Shown here: piece by piece, positions 31,401-44,600 of the stretch
Numbering within the stretch: the stretch's first letter is position 1
How the letters are laid out: every line of letters begins with the position of its first letter
Assembly: GCA_021018995.1 (NCBI GenBank)
Contig: CM037589.1
Span: forward strand, 63,577,068 to 63,641,067
DNA length: 64,000 bases
Source of the DNA: Chloranthus sessilifolius
Taxonomy: Eukaryota; Streptophyta; Magnoliopsida; Chloranthales; Chloranthaceae
Direction: 5' to 3'
The notes under the pieces: generated by a model
Told to the model about the DNA's origin: nothing
Seen by the model: the letters and a program-made list of their open reading frames with translations, nothing else
Databases searched by the model: none
Program-made: the position numbers and the translations under genes

Positions 31401-33827
31401 TTTGCTATGTGGCGTGGTAGAGGAGAGACAATTATGACAAGTCAAGATTTAGCGGCAACTGCCAAGTGCCACCTGCGTTCATTTCATGAATTCAACTGAA
31501 AATAGGGGGGTGTTTGGATAGCAGGTGTTGGTGTGCACATAAAAATATATTTTTTTGTTATTTTCTAATTTAATTTTCTATAAAATTAGATAATTATTTA
31601 TTTTATTTTCTAAATACATTTTCTATATAATTAGAAAATGATATGCGAGAAAGACAAAATTAGCACCCCTCTTTTTTAAGAAATAAAGAAAAGATTATTC
31701 ATTAAAAAGGTCTCCAATCCCAAACTTATTGAGGCAACTTACTAAGAAGCTTAAAAAAAGAAGAAAAATTTTATATATATATATATATATATATTATGAT
31801 TATCTCATATATGTATGGGAGAGCTATAATTAGTGTAAGAACGATCTGTGAAGAGATGAGCGAGTTCTCTATCGGAGTTAGATTGAATTAAGAATTTGTC
31901 TTATCTCTTATTTATTTGTCATAATCATGGATAAGTTAATTATTGACAATGAAGTAGAGATTTTATGGTGCATATTATTTGCAAATAACAAAACATTAAT
32001 TATCCAAACAATTTAAAAAAAAAATGATAAGATAAAATTATGGAGAAAAACTTAGAGCTAAAAGGTTTGAAACTTCGCAAAACAAAGACAAAATAAATAC
32101 GTGCATATTTAGTGATTATGATAACTCACATAAAGATCTAGTTAGAATAGAAAATCACTTGGTGCCACAATAATATAAATTTCACTATTTGAGTTATCCT
32201 TTAAAATCAAATAGTAAATTTAAAGCGGACAAAATGAATGTGGGTTGAATGAAAAGAAGGCAAACAAGCAAAGTATTTTGCGACTTGAGTATTTCACTTA
32301 GATTAAAGGGATATTGTTATATAATGATTTTCTTAGACATGTCATATTATATGATGCAAAATATTAGGCTAAAAAAAGTGATAAAAAAAATAGAATACAT
32401 GCGACCGAGGTGTATATATTGAGATGCAACCTATAAAAGAAAAAAAATACGTAGTCTCTTGAGGTGATTTTGACATGCTAATCGAAGATACATCGCATAC
32501 GTTGTACTAGAGTTTGAGATTCTACAATTACAAGGAAGTAGGAAAAGAGAAAAACCAATGAAGACCTAGAGGGGAGCATTGAGAAGGGGATATGAAAGAT
32601 TTTAAATTTCCAGAAAACTTAACAGTTATCAGAAACGAGTGGAGAACTAGTACTTGCAAAATTGACTCAAAATAGATGAAATGAGATTGTGATGATGATG
32701 ATTGTATACTTCACCAGCCAATCTCATGGTCAAACTGTACCTCCAAGTAGGGATGGTGTAATAAATTTCGGCGAAATTTGTCATTATAAATTAGACATTT
32801 ATGGATATTGGTGTCGGGGCGCGATCATGCATGTCTGACCCTGTTGCTAAGATAAAAAATATATTTTTATAAATATAAAATAATTTTTTTTATAATTTTT
32901 ATCAATTTAAAAGAGATAGCGCTCCACACAGATAGATGTTGAGCACTCCACATCCTTCTGTAACGCACCAAAATGAAACATAAAATCTTTGAAGTTCTCT
33001 CCACGTTAGCCTCTCCTCTTTAGCTTTTATGCACGTGGCAATCAAAGGAGAGAGCACTCATTTTTCCAAAAAAAAAAAAAAAAGGCTAAGAAAAGAACTT
33101 AAGAGAATCTCCCCCTTCTCATCTCCCACTTCTCCCTCTTCTCACATGTGGATCAAAGTCTATACGTGAGTCTAATTTTTATTATATAATATAATTACTC
33201 CATATATATATATATATATATATGACTCACGTACCAACTACCAGCTCTTTTTAATTTTATAATTGTTACCAGCTCTTTTAATTTTTATAATTTTTATTAT
33301 ATAATATAATTAGTCCAAATAAATATATATATATGACTCGTGTACCTACTATCAGCTCTTTTTATTTTTAATTCAATGCAATTAATTGCAATTAATTGGT
33401 CATAATACGTGGCATTCTCAACGCCAAATTTTTAGGCCAGCCCACATGAGGTTTTGATACTTAGATTACCGTGGAGGGCACTCTTCAAAAGTTATCGGTG
33501 GAGAAGTTGATTTGGCTAAGTTTTAGCACATAGATCATTTTGAAGGGCAATCTTCAAAAAGTTATCATTGGATATGTCGATATGGCTTTATTTGAAGAGT
33601 GAGGAGATTAAAGGAAAATTGATGACTAGTACCGAAACACGTTACTTTTTTAGGTATATATCATATAAAAAGTAAATTTAATTGTTTGATAGGTTAATTG
33701 TATTCGTAAGATCTATTAGTAAAAAAATTGGAAGAAACATAATCACAAACCGTCAAATCCGAATAGATCAAAGTTTTAAATAAGGTTGTGTTACAAACTA
33801 AAAATAGGCGGATATATATATATATAT
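31401..33827. other. Intergenic AT-rich DNA
   Basis: No gene. Contains a ~90-bp direct repeat at about 33182-33265 and 33293-33380 (ATTATATAATATAATTAST.., then CTACYAGCTCTTTTTA). Confidence 0.5.
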
Positions 33828-34212
33828 TGGAGCCGGTTAGGTCCTCCAATGGAGGATGGTGACCGTGCTCCAAGATTCAGGTGGAGCTCCATGTGGCACT
33901 CAAAACACTTTTCGGGTGCCACGTGGACCACAAGTGGACAGTTTAGATCAATATTAAAAAAAAAAAAAAAATCAAATTTTTTTTTTTAAACTCACAAGTC
34001 AAAGTTTGACGGTTTTCATTGGTCTATATGTCACAGTTCAAAATATACACGGTGCAGATGAGTTTTTAATTTTTTTTTTTAAAGATAATCTAAGCAATGC
34101 ACCCAAGGTCCACGTGACACAAAAAAAAATGTTTTAGGTGCCATGTGGAGCTCTCCACGTGGAAGGTTGGAGGACGGTGACCGTCCTCCATGGGAGGACG
34201 GAAGCCTTTTCC
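33828..34212 (+). mobile_element. Foldback MITE, family 2 copy 1
   Basis: Ends TGGAGCCGGTTAGGTCCTCC and GGAGGACGGAAGCCTTTTCC are imperfect inverted repeats set in TA runs. A similar element lies at 37281-37636. Interior has A and T homopolymers. No coding capacity. Confidence 0.7.
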
Positions 34213-34357
34213 TATATATATAAATTTTGAAGAGCCGAAAGTGGATCATAAAATGTTGAAGAGCCATGGAGACTCTTCAAAGCCTAGTCAACATTGAAGA
34301 TGTTGGAAGTGTTTGAAGAGTGAGGGACTCTTCAAATGTAACCGTTTGACTTGCCAC

Positions 34358-34606
34358 CATGGATCAGAATTTCGGCACGAAAGGAATCGATTTCAAACCC
34401 AACCGAAACAAAATCCTCAAAACTTCGCCCAAAATATCGAGACTTCAAATTATCGGCTGATAATTTGAAGTCTCGATAATTTAGGTTAAAAAAAAATAAA
34501 AATTGGGGACCTAAATTTCAGCCCAATCCTCAAAATTCTAGCCGAAATTTTGGTCAAATTTTTGTTTCGGTCATGACCAAAAACGAAACCGATATTTTGA
34601 CCCTTG
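34358..34606 (+). mobile_element. MULE-like MITE, family 1 copy 2
   Basis: CATGGATCAGAATTTCGG at the left and CCGATATTTTGACCCTTG at the right are inverted repeats. The flanking CTTGCCAC is duplicated exactly (34350-34357, 34607-34614). An internal palindrome around ATTATCGGCTGATAAT lies near 34450. Confidence 0.8.
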
Positions 34607-35671
34607 CTTGCCACGCTGCATTTAAAGAGTCTCATAGAGATGCTCTTAGTCTTTAACTTCCTACTTTTAATCTTAGCTTTTAATTTTTTAATTCTTTTGA
34701 TTTTCTACCCAACTTGCCAAATTTTAACACCACGAATTAATGATAATATAAAAACATTTTTTTCTATCACATGAACTTCCAAATGCTTCAACGTAGACTT
34801 TATATTAGTACAAAGAACAATTTATCTTGAAGTGGCTGATCGAATGATTCAAGCCCTCCAATGCAAAAATTTTTACATATAAAAACGAAATTAAAAAATG
34901 CACATTTTTTTACGGGCTAACATCGATTCATATAATTTTTATTGATCTTCCTCTTCTTCTCCTTCTATGTGCTTGTGACATTATAATTTTATCCGGGGGA
35001 TCTATTTTCACACTCTAATGGACATTTCTAAATCATCTCAAATGACATAATTATTTTTTTAGTCAACAAACATATTGTGCATGGTTGTTGATAATATAAC
35101 AGTCGTAGGCAATGATCAGGTTCTACTAGGTGGAGCTGGATTTCTAGTCCTATCCCATCTGCTTCCCTTGAAAATAGGAGAATATTGGTTGCATATCATG
35201 CTATAATTCTTGACTTCCAAGGGCACCAGATGGGGTAGGGGTGGAAATCTAGTCTGCTTGGTAGGACCTGACCATTCTCCAATAGTTACTATTATCCTTC
35301 TTAAGCCCAGTGAGAAAGGAGGAAGTTTAGTGTTAAGTGGACAACCACCATCTACTATAATGAAATCTACTATGAGCCGACCCTAAGTAGATGGGAAAAT
35401 ACAGTAATCTAAGAAAGTACTCCATATGCCATTTTACTGTGCAAATTGTCCATAAGTTAAGGTCATGGTGTGATTGGATACATAGCTCAAAACCAAATCA
35501 ATCAAACAATATTTTTCGTAGAGCATCTCCACCAGAATTGCTATTTTGGCAATTGAAACCCCCTAAAAACTACTCCAGCGGACTCACTATGAGACCCACC
35601 AAAAATGGCCGCTCCCATTTCACTCTCTATGTTTGGCGGATCCTCATCCATTCGCTATTAATAAAATACTA

Positions 35672-35676
<5 letters not shown>

Positions 35677-35733
<57 letters not shown>
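35677..35733. repeat. (TC)n microsatellite
   Basis: Pure TC run of nearly 60 bp. Confidence 0.97.
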
Positions 35734-35735
<2 letters not shown>

Positions 35736-35934
35736 ACTTGTCATATATTTTAAATATATATTAAAATAGAAACAAAAAATATTATTTTAAAGTAGTAGCT
35801 AAAATAATTATCCTTGCTGAAAACTTTTTTTAAAAGGCAATAGCTAAAATAGAGTGGGCTCAAAAAATGGGTTTTAGCTATTTAAATTCAGCTATCTTTG
35901 CTGGAGAAGCTCTTAGAGTGTGAGAATTAGTACA

Positions 35935-36110
35935 CCATGCAGGGCGTGCGCTTACTTGGTGTGATGGAAAAATTGCTTCAAGCGTGAAAACACAAGTTTG
36001 AATCCGAAGAACGCCTATTTGCTATATGAAAAAAAATGAGAGGTTAGGGTTGTATCCCATCCAACCTCACCCTATACTGAAAGTGACCAAGGGGTTTGAG
36101 AATAAATCTG
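35935..36110 (+). mobile_element. SINE-like fragment
   Basis: A tRNA-like head (CTTACTTGGTGTGATGG.. and CAAGTTTGAATCCGAA) is followed by GGTTGTATCCCATCCAACCT. The arrangement recurs in part at 7861-7960 (ATTGCTTAGTATGATGG, GTATCCCGTCCACCCC). Confidence 0.45.
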
Positions 36111-36740
36111 CTTGAAAATTTTTTGGTAAAAAGTGATAAATATTGTGAAAAACTAAAAAGAAATATTATAAAAATGTAGTAATAAAAAATTGGTAAAAAA
36201 TTAAAAAAAAAATTTGGAAAATTGAGAAAATTTGGAAAATTCTAAAGTTCTTCATGAAATTTGTGATTTAAAAATAAAATAAAATTGTAAGTTTAAAAAT
36301 AATAATAAATAAACAAAATAAAATTGATGTGTCTAATATTAGATTTTCTATGGCTTTGAAAGATGGCTTGGTTTCATTTTTATGATGATACTATGATAGC
36401 AAGCATATGTCATAGTGTTCCGTGTGAAACCAAACATCCCAAAAGCAAAAGTGATCAAAATTCCGTTTTGGTTTTTTGGCTACTCTATAGTTAGAGGTAG
36501 TTATGGCCATACTTCAAATACTGAATACGTAAGGCGGCGGCCATTAGACAATTTGACTCTTAGGTTTTACCTCTGTTTCAGGCATTCTCCGAAAGCACCT
36601 ATGTCTAGAAATCCATATCTCAACCAAATATTTGGTAACAACAAAATTTGTACTGGAATGAACAAACCTGTAATGAACTGAATATATCCGTACTTCACAG
36701 TTTCCCAATCACAGTATTTTATGAAATCTTAGAATTGGAT

Positions 36741-36835
36741 CTTTGCCCCCGGCGATGAAAGCGTTTGGCATTGAGCATTTAGGGTTCAAATCCCATGCTT
36801 ACCTATTAAAAAAGAAAATAAAAGTATTACGACAT
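36741..36835 (+). mobile_element. SINE-like fragment with B box
   Basis: GATGAAAGCGTTTGGCATTG is followed by TTAGGGTTCAAATCCCATGC, a near-canonical pol III B box, then an A-rich tail. Not a foldable tRNA. Confidence 0.45.
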
Positions 36836-37280
36836 ATGAATCTCTTTAACACCATCTCCCGCGTGATTCCTGCCACCCTGTGTGAATCCAACATCAGCTT
36901 GACAAAGCAAAGGAATATCCATATGGGGGAAAATAAAATAAGCAATTTTCATAGATTTCATGGTAGCTTTCCCTAATTGATACTACCTATATTTTTAGCT
37001 GTTCTTGTCATTTATTATTTGCAATATAGGATGCAAACCAATATTTTTCTTATCCACATTATCAAAACAAAAATATGGGAAAAGATGATTTAGCCATTAT
37101 GCTTGGAAGACACTAGGTTTTCTGCATCATCAAAGAGAGGGACTGCAAATGTTTCAAATTCCTTATAGATTGATACAGAATCGACCTGATGCCATTTTTG
37201 TCAAATGTCAACATTAATTCGAACAGGCTTCACTCATTTCAGTCTTAGAGCAAGAGAAGGTTTTTTTGAAATATATATAT

Positions 37281-37634
37281 GGGAGCCGGTTTCGTCCTCC
37301 ATGGGAGGATGCTTAAGCGTCCTCCAAAATGTCTTGGAGGTCTACGTGGAATCCAAAACACTATTTGAGTTTCCCATGAAGCATGGGAGGATGGGTTAGA
37401 AAAAAAAAAAAAAAAATTTAAAAATCAACTTTTATTTTTGAAGGATTGTCGAAGTTTGACTGATTTCAACAGTTCAAATTTCAAGGCTCAAAAAATACAT
37501 GGTGGCTATGAGTTTAAAATAAAAAATAAAAAAAACAATCATCTAAGCAATGCACCCGTGCTTTTTGTGTCATCAATTTCATGTCTCGCTACCAATTAGA
37601 GGTGTTCCCCAATGTTGGAGGACAAAACCCTTTT

Positions 37635-37636
<2 letters not shown>
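37281..37636 (+). mobile_element. Foldback MITE, family 2 copy 2
   Basis: Ends GGGAGCCGGTTTCGTCCTCC and GGAGGACAAAACCCTTTTCC pair imperfectly. Flanked by TA runs on both sides, as is copy 1. Confidence 0.7.
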
Positions 37637-37677
<41 letters not shown>

Positions 37678-38305
37678 GTTAAGACGGTGTGACAAGGTCA
37701 TGGCGAGACCATATATTAATTTATTTTAATATATTATTATTATTTATTAATCATTAATATATATTTTAATTTTCTACTATTTTTTTATTTTTATATTATT
37801 TATAGAGGAAGATTGGAATGACCATCTGATGATATTTTCATGACTGCAAGATCAGTTGTGGGGAAGATTAGAACGAAAAACGATCTCTGTCAGTCCGATT
37901 TAAAGCGTCAACGGTCAATTGTATCTTATGGGGAATATTCAGCATATAGTGGGGGTTAGTAGCAGCCCCCAAAATATAAAAACCTGCATTGAGAGATAGA
38001 GAGAGAGAGAGTGGTTGCGATAAAGATCAGAGAGTTTCACTTAAACCTTAAATGTGATGGATATAACCTATTAAACATAAGTTATAATACAAATATAACT
38101 TATAACTTGTAAGTTTTATAATTTATAAGTTATAGTTTATAAGGTTATAAGTTATAACTTACATGCTAGTAGTTACAAAAGAAAATTCAAAATAGTGGTT
38201 ATGGCGGCGCCATTTCGTCATGGCGTTGCCATATATCCATTTTTGTCATAAAAGTTCATATAACGATTTGCCTCGCTATTCGCCATGGCCTCGCCTTGAC
38301 AGCCA

Positions 38306-38370
<65 letters not shown>

Positions 38371-38525
38371 CCATCTCTGCAATTATGCAATTAAACTATC
38401 ACGAAAAAACAATATAATTAAAACCAGAATTGGGAAACAAAATCAGTATTAATTAAATCAGCTTTGTTTTGGAGAAGTTTTGCACTGTTATACCTCAATA
38501 GCTCCTCGAGATTGAATGGAATTAA
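37637..38525. other. Downstream flank of RID2
   Basis: Holds the 3' end of the RID2 transcript, but no clear polyadenylation signal could be chosen. Also a dispersed repeat at 37813-37930, a palindromic TTATAACTTAT-rich stretch near 38080-38165 and a TA run at 38311-38369. Confidence 0.45.
38311..38369. repeat. (AT)n microsatellite
   Basis: Pure AT run of about 59 bp, 157 bp past the RID2 stop. Confidence 0.97.
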
Positions 38526-38690
38526 TCAAAATCGAGTCTTCCGTTTCCGTGCTGTGTATTTTGTATCAACGGGCACGCTGTGCCCCTTTTTCCTCATTTG
38601 TTCCTTCTTCTTCAACACCCATTCTCTCCCTTTCCCTTTCTTAGTTATTTTCATCTTTTTCCTTGGCCGGTTCCTGTCTGATACGGATAC
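38526..38690 (-). CDS. RID2: RID2 exon 9 (terminal)
   Basis: 54 codons plus [41 protein letters not shown]. Acceptor GATATAG. In phase with exon 8 and carries the conserved basic C-terminus, so the long intron is accepted. The plus-strand open frame over it is an antisense shadow. Confidence 0.93.
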   Translation of the reverse strand, partial: VSVSDRNRPRKKMKITKKGKGREWVLKKKEQMRKKGHSVPVDTKYTARKRKTRF

Positions 38691-41600
38691 CTATATCACC
38701 ATAAAAAAGATTCATTCATCATTTCTAAAAATGATGAGACTCCAGACACATATTATATCAATTATTCCTCCCTCACACTCTCTTACAAATGTGTGTGTGT
38801 ATATATATATATATATGTATATATATATAACTTACATTATCAAAACTCAGGCTCAAATTAGCAAGCCCCTGATTATACAAACGACAAAATCATGGCACAA
38901 GTTACCAAAACCCTCTTATATATGATAGCAAAAACCTTTAAAATAATTCATACCAACAACCCCTTTAAAATTTTATAAAATCAGTCACCATTCTTTCGCT
39001 CAAGTCGACCATATCTTCACCCCTTCCGACCATGCTTCTCATACACAACGGCTATGCTTTCACACAGATCTACCATACCGTCGATCCAGATCGACCATAC
39101 CGACCTTACTTTCACCATTATTACAGAACTCCCTAACCCTAATGTATCTTTTACGCCATTTGCGCCATTTGATTTGAAGCTCTATCCATTAGTTCCCCAC
39201 CGTTTCTCAAGCAAGGTAACTACGATTTCCCTTCAATTTTTTGCTTCTTTTTATTTCTTTTTATGCTTTTTATCCCATTTTTTTAATTTTCTACCCCTTT
39301 ATTTTTTTACCCCCCTTTTTTTTTCTTTTTTCTCTTCCACGATTTCTCATCGATTTTCAGGGGTCCTTTTCTGATTTTTTTAATCAAATTTGATGAGTTC
39401 TTTGGGAAGTTTTCTGGGGGTTTTATGGGGAGATTTTGTCAATTTTGATGGGCTTTTTGGCGATTTGGATGGTTTTTTTTTTCGTTTTATGTTCTAACAT
39501 TTTTAAATTTAGGTAACCACAGGTTTTCCATTATTTGGTTTTTCTCTATTCTTGCTATTCTCATATTTAGACTGATATCCTCTTATTTCCCCACTTAACT
39601 CATCTACTTACCCATATATCCACAAATTTCACTACAGTTAATGTTTTTACTGCTCATAATAGAAGGATTCTCATTGATCATAGCAGTGATTATTTATGGT
39701 AGTATTTGAATATTTTATGCATAGGGTGTTTTTTCTGTTCTTAGGTTGGTTTATTCATAGGGTGTTTTTGTTTTGCTCGCACATTTTCCACATACTACAA
39801 GTTATAACGTAATAGTTTTGTAGAGTATATGATGCGCACTAGCTGCTCGAGGAAATGGTTGAATGAGCACCAGCCTTTACACCTAATCCAAGCTGCCATG
39901 TGAATCAGGAACTGTAGATTACGATCAGATGAAGTTATTTCAAAGACTAAGAAGATCTAATTTTATCGTCACAAGAACTATAGATTATAATCCATGTAGG
40001 GAAAGCTAAGAAAAAGTAAAAAAAATTAAAAATATTTGTAAAAAATACCTACGACCCATTCACGAATTTCTAAAAAAACGTTTGTTTTTTAATTCGGCGA
40101 ATTTGGTGACTCAGGAGGCTGTAGCAAACAGAGAACTATGAATGATTCTTAAATTTTTTTCCCTTATGGTCATCTCATTCAATGAACACCCAAGAGTGCT
40201 GATCCATATAGAACATGTGGCTTAAAATACAAAAAAAAATTTACCCATAATCCTATTCGAGAAATTATTCAAATCAACTGAAGATTCTCTAGTTCCATTT
40301 CTAAGAAAAAAAAGCAAACTGAAAAATAAAAATCTACCATTCAGGGAAAAACTAATTAAAAGAGCACCAAACTAAGTAGGAATTAGACCCTTCATTAAAA
40401 TATATCTCAAACAACAACTTTAAAAAGAAAAAATTAAATGTAAAGCTTGCTAATTTTTGGTGAAACTTAGTGGAGCAAGAGATTCTGCAATTCTAGACAT
40501 GGAAGCAATACTTGCAGTTCAATATAAATCCTCAAATTTGTCATTTTTTTAGCTAATAAATCAGATGACAACTAAACTTTTGGCGAGCAGAACTAAGAAT
40601 AATGAACCTTTTAATAGACTTAAAGAACTCACAATTCTGATGAGAAATTTAATTGATGAATTTGGAGGGAAAAAAAGAAGACCACTTATCAATCACCCAA
40701 TTACCAATTGCAAAAAAAAAAAAAAAAATTTAGAACAGCTTACAAAACAAAATAAAATCAGAATACCAGGAAAAATTCTTAAAAATTTTCAACTCGAACT
40801 TAAAAAACTAAAAACCCAGAAACCAGATTGATTAGTATGTTAAGTAGATAGCCATGCAGGATCTCCAACACCAAATCCCAAAAAAAAAACATCACAAAAT
40901 CTGAAGTAAGAGGTTTTCTTAATTGAAAAATAAAAATCTACCATTCAGGGAGAAGCTAATTAAAAGAACACCAAACCAAGTACGAATTAGACCCTTTATT
41001 AAAATATATCTAAAACAGCACCTTTAAAAAGAAAAAATTAAATGTAAAGCTTGCTGATTTTTGGTGAAACTTAGAGGAGCAAGAGATTCTGCAATTCTAG
41101 ACATAGAAGCACTACTTGCAGTTCAATATAAATCCTCAAAATTTTCATTTTTTTACCTAATAAATCAGAAAACAACTAAACTTTTGGCAAGCAGAACTAA
41201 GAATCATGAACCTTTTAACAAACTTAAGAACCCACAATTCTGATGAGAAATTTAATTGATGGAATTTGGAGGGAAGAAAAGACGACCACTTATCAATCAC
41301 CCCAACTGAAAGAAAAGAATTTTAGAACACCTTACAAAACAAAATAAAACCAGAATAGCAAGAAAAAATCTTAAAATTTTTCAACTATAACTTCAAAAAC
41401 TAAAAACCCAGAAACCAGATTGACCAATATGTTAGAAAGATAGCCATGCAGGATCTCCAACACCAAATCCAAAAAAAAAACATCACAGAATCTAAAGTAA
41501 GAGGTTTTCTTAATTGGTGCAATCAAGATATTAGTTGGTGTGCCATCATTAATTTCAGTGATCAATTATTATGTGAATTTTTCACTAATTGGTATGCACA

Positions 41601-44600
41601 TATAGACTGATGGGATTGCTCTTTGGAGGCAAAGAGAAGTTGACTTAGAAGAGCAGCCCACTTAGAAGACCAGCACATTGAGCCACATTATATTGCTATG
41701 GGTCAGGCCATATAGGGTAGCATTCGACTTAGACCCAATAAATAATATTAATAAATCTGTGTATTAAGGATTATAATGTCTACCTATTGTAATCGCCATT
41801 TTAGCATTTGCTTATATGAAATTTTCTAACTAAACTCATCTACAATTTGTAGGTTTGGAGAGCTTGTGTTTAAGATTATTGGACGGTATGGAGTGACTTT
41901 ATTTCACATTTATTTATATTTTTTGTTCTTAATATACAATCTCCTATTTGAAAGATTATTAGGCTATGTGAATGGACTTTATTGTTGATTTAAAAGTAGA
42001 CTTTGACCCAATAAATATAATTAATAAATCTGTCAATTGTGATTTCCCTTTTTTTTTTAACTGGTTTTTTTTGGGAATTTTTGATGAATTTGTATATTGT
42101 TTTGGTTTTAAATTGAAAGGGGATTGTGACAGAAGGGTAATTTCGAATTAAACATGCGTGCGAGACTTATGTAATGTTGTGACTTATTTATTTTCACTTT
42201 CTTTTTTTTATCTAGGTTCTTTTTTTGGAATGATGAATTTGTTAGTTATTTTGGTTTTCAGTTGAAATGAGTTTGTGCATATGAAGGTAATTTAGAGTTA
42301 GATAATTGCGATTTGTTTAGTTATCGTTTTTTGTTTTTGATATGGGTTCTTTTTTTTTCTTTTTTGGGAAAATTTTGATGTGTTTATATGGTACTTTGCT
42401 CTTCAATTGAAATGGGCTTGTGTATATCAGGATCATTTAGAGTTAAATAATTGTGTTATTTATTTATTTTTGGCTTCAGGTTTTCATGTATTGGAAAGGT
42501 TTGATGAATTTGTATGATCTTTTGGTTGTGAATTGGAATGTGTTTCTATATAGGAGAGTAGTTTAGAATTTAGAATTAGATATAAAGCGAAGTGGTTCAA
42601 CAACCCAAGACATGAGTAAAGTTGTGCTTTATTTATTTTAGTTTTTATTTTTTTTCTCTGGGTTCTTTCTTTTGGAAAGTTTGGATGAATTTATATGATG
42701 TGTTCTTCTTGAATTGAAATGGGTTTCTGTATAGCAGTGTCATCTAGAGTAAGATATGAAGTCAAGTGGCCTCAATGGCTCGCAAGACTTAAGTAAAGAT
42801 GTGATTTATTTATTTATTATTTATTTTTTACTTCGTTTTTTAGATGAGTTTTCCTTTTCTTGGAAAGTTTTGATGGCTTTCTATTGAATTGAAATGTGTT
42901 TGTGTGCACAAGTGCAATTTAGATTTTAAAGTTCAATTTGTATTGAAAGTAATAATCAAATCTGAAAGAATGAGTAATTTTCCACAAGAGACTTACTCAC
43001 AAGAGGCTTTTGGGTATTGAATCCTATCAAAATCTGACTTTCAAAACTTTCAAGATCTCTCTAATATATGATAGACAAATTTTTTATGGGATTCAGAGAT
43101 TAAATAGTACTTTATAAGTGATGTTGCCTCTGATGCCCCACTTATTTAGTGGAAGGTTTGCAAACTATAAAATATAGAGCTCCCAGTTTACAAGATCTGT
43201 AAATATATAAGTTTCATTTATAAGATATGAAACTAAGAGATTGTCTTCCTGGAAAGGGAAGCTTTTGAGCAGTGGAGGGAGATTGATATTGGTCAAAGCG
43301 GTGCTATCGTCGACCCCGATCTTCTTCATGTCTATGTTCAGATGTCCCGCCAAGATTATTGATCAGCTCGATCGCATCCAAAGGGCTTTTCTTTGGGAAG
43401 GTGCAGACACAAAAAGACGCTATCATATTGTCAATTGGGACACCTGCCAGCTGCCGATTGCTTGTGGTGGGTTGGGGATCCGGAATTTAAAAAGAACCAA
43501 CCTGGCGCTGCTCGGGAAATGGATTTGGAGAATGGGGAGGGAGGAGGAAAGGGGAAGTCTTTGGTGGCGGGTTCTCAGCGATAAGTATGGGCTGTCCTGG
43601 GGGTATTGGGGGATTGAGCTCTCTACCCACAGGAGCACCTCGCGATGGTGGAGAGAGATTTCTCGTGTTTGGAAGTTTATTGCGAAAGGAGTTCGTTATA
43701 GCTGGGGGTGCGGCTCCAGGATTCGTTTCTGGGAGGACCGCTGGTTGGAGGTTGGGCTGCTTAAAGAAAATTTTCCCGATGTTTTTGCCTTATCCAGGAA
43801 CCCGAGGGGCAGGATTGACGAGTTTGTCTCGACCATTGGTGGAAGGACCGTCTGGGATGTCGCCACCAGAAGGCGCCTTAGGGATTCTGAGATGGGGTCT
43901 TATTTGGAGTTGCTGAGTACGCTGTACGACACCCAGCAAAACAGGTCGCAGGTGGACCTGAGGTCTTGGACCCTGAATCGAGATGGGAAGTTCAACGTCA
44001 AAGCGCTATATCTCTAGATGTCGCGCCGGCCGCTCATCAGGTTTGAGGGAAGATGGCTGTGGAAAGAGCCTATTCCTCTCAAGATCCGCTTTTTTGTTTG
44101 GGCGTTATGCAAGGACAGAATACTAACGAGGGACCAGCTGATCCGGCGGGGAAGGGATGTCCCGAACTCGTGCGTTAAGTGTTATGACGGGGAGGAATCC
44201 GTGTCTCATCTATTCATTCATTGTCGCATGGCCTTTGTTGTGTGGGGTGCCATTCTGAAAGAGTTCGGTATTTCGTGGTCTATGCCACACTCGCCTTATC
44301 TGTTGCTACTAGGCTAGGATGCAGTAAAGCTGGCGGGGGAAGCTCAGCTTGCCTGGAGGGCATCGTTTTCGGCCGCAATGTGGTGCCTTTGGCGTGAGAG
44401 AAATCTCAGAATTTTTGAAGAGGTTTCCAAATCTATCGGTATGGTCATCGGGTCTGTTGCGGAGTTAGTTGGTTTTTGGGTTCGGCGGGGAAAGGTCAGG
44501 GACAGTTGCGATAATATCCTATGGGACCCGGGTTAAGGGGGACTCGGTCTGTTTGTGTTCTCCTCTTTGTTGTTAGCTAATTTCCTTCTCTTTTTGGTTG

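Larger units (their letters stand above)
34615..37280. other. Intergenic DNA with SINE-like pieces
   Basis: No gene. A (TC)n tract lies at 35677-35733. Two tRNA-like fragments, described separately, sit at 35935-36110 and 36741-36835. Confidence 0.5.

Noticed and set aside
36741..36835. tRNA gene
   Set aside because: Has a B box-like sequence but no foldable cloverleaf; treated as SINE-like.
38464..38925. 153-codon plus-strand open frame
   Set aside because: It is the antisense of the RID2 terminal exon extended through TA repeats.
43241..44317. Intact host gene with zinc-binding domain
   Set aside because: LINE ORF2 C-terminus with poly(A) tail and target-site duplication; two in-frame stops.
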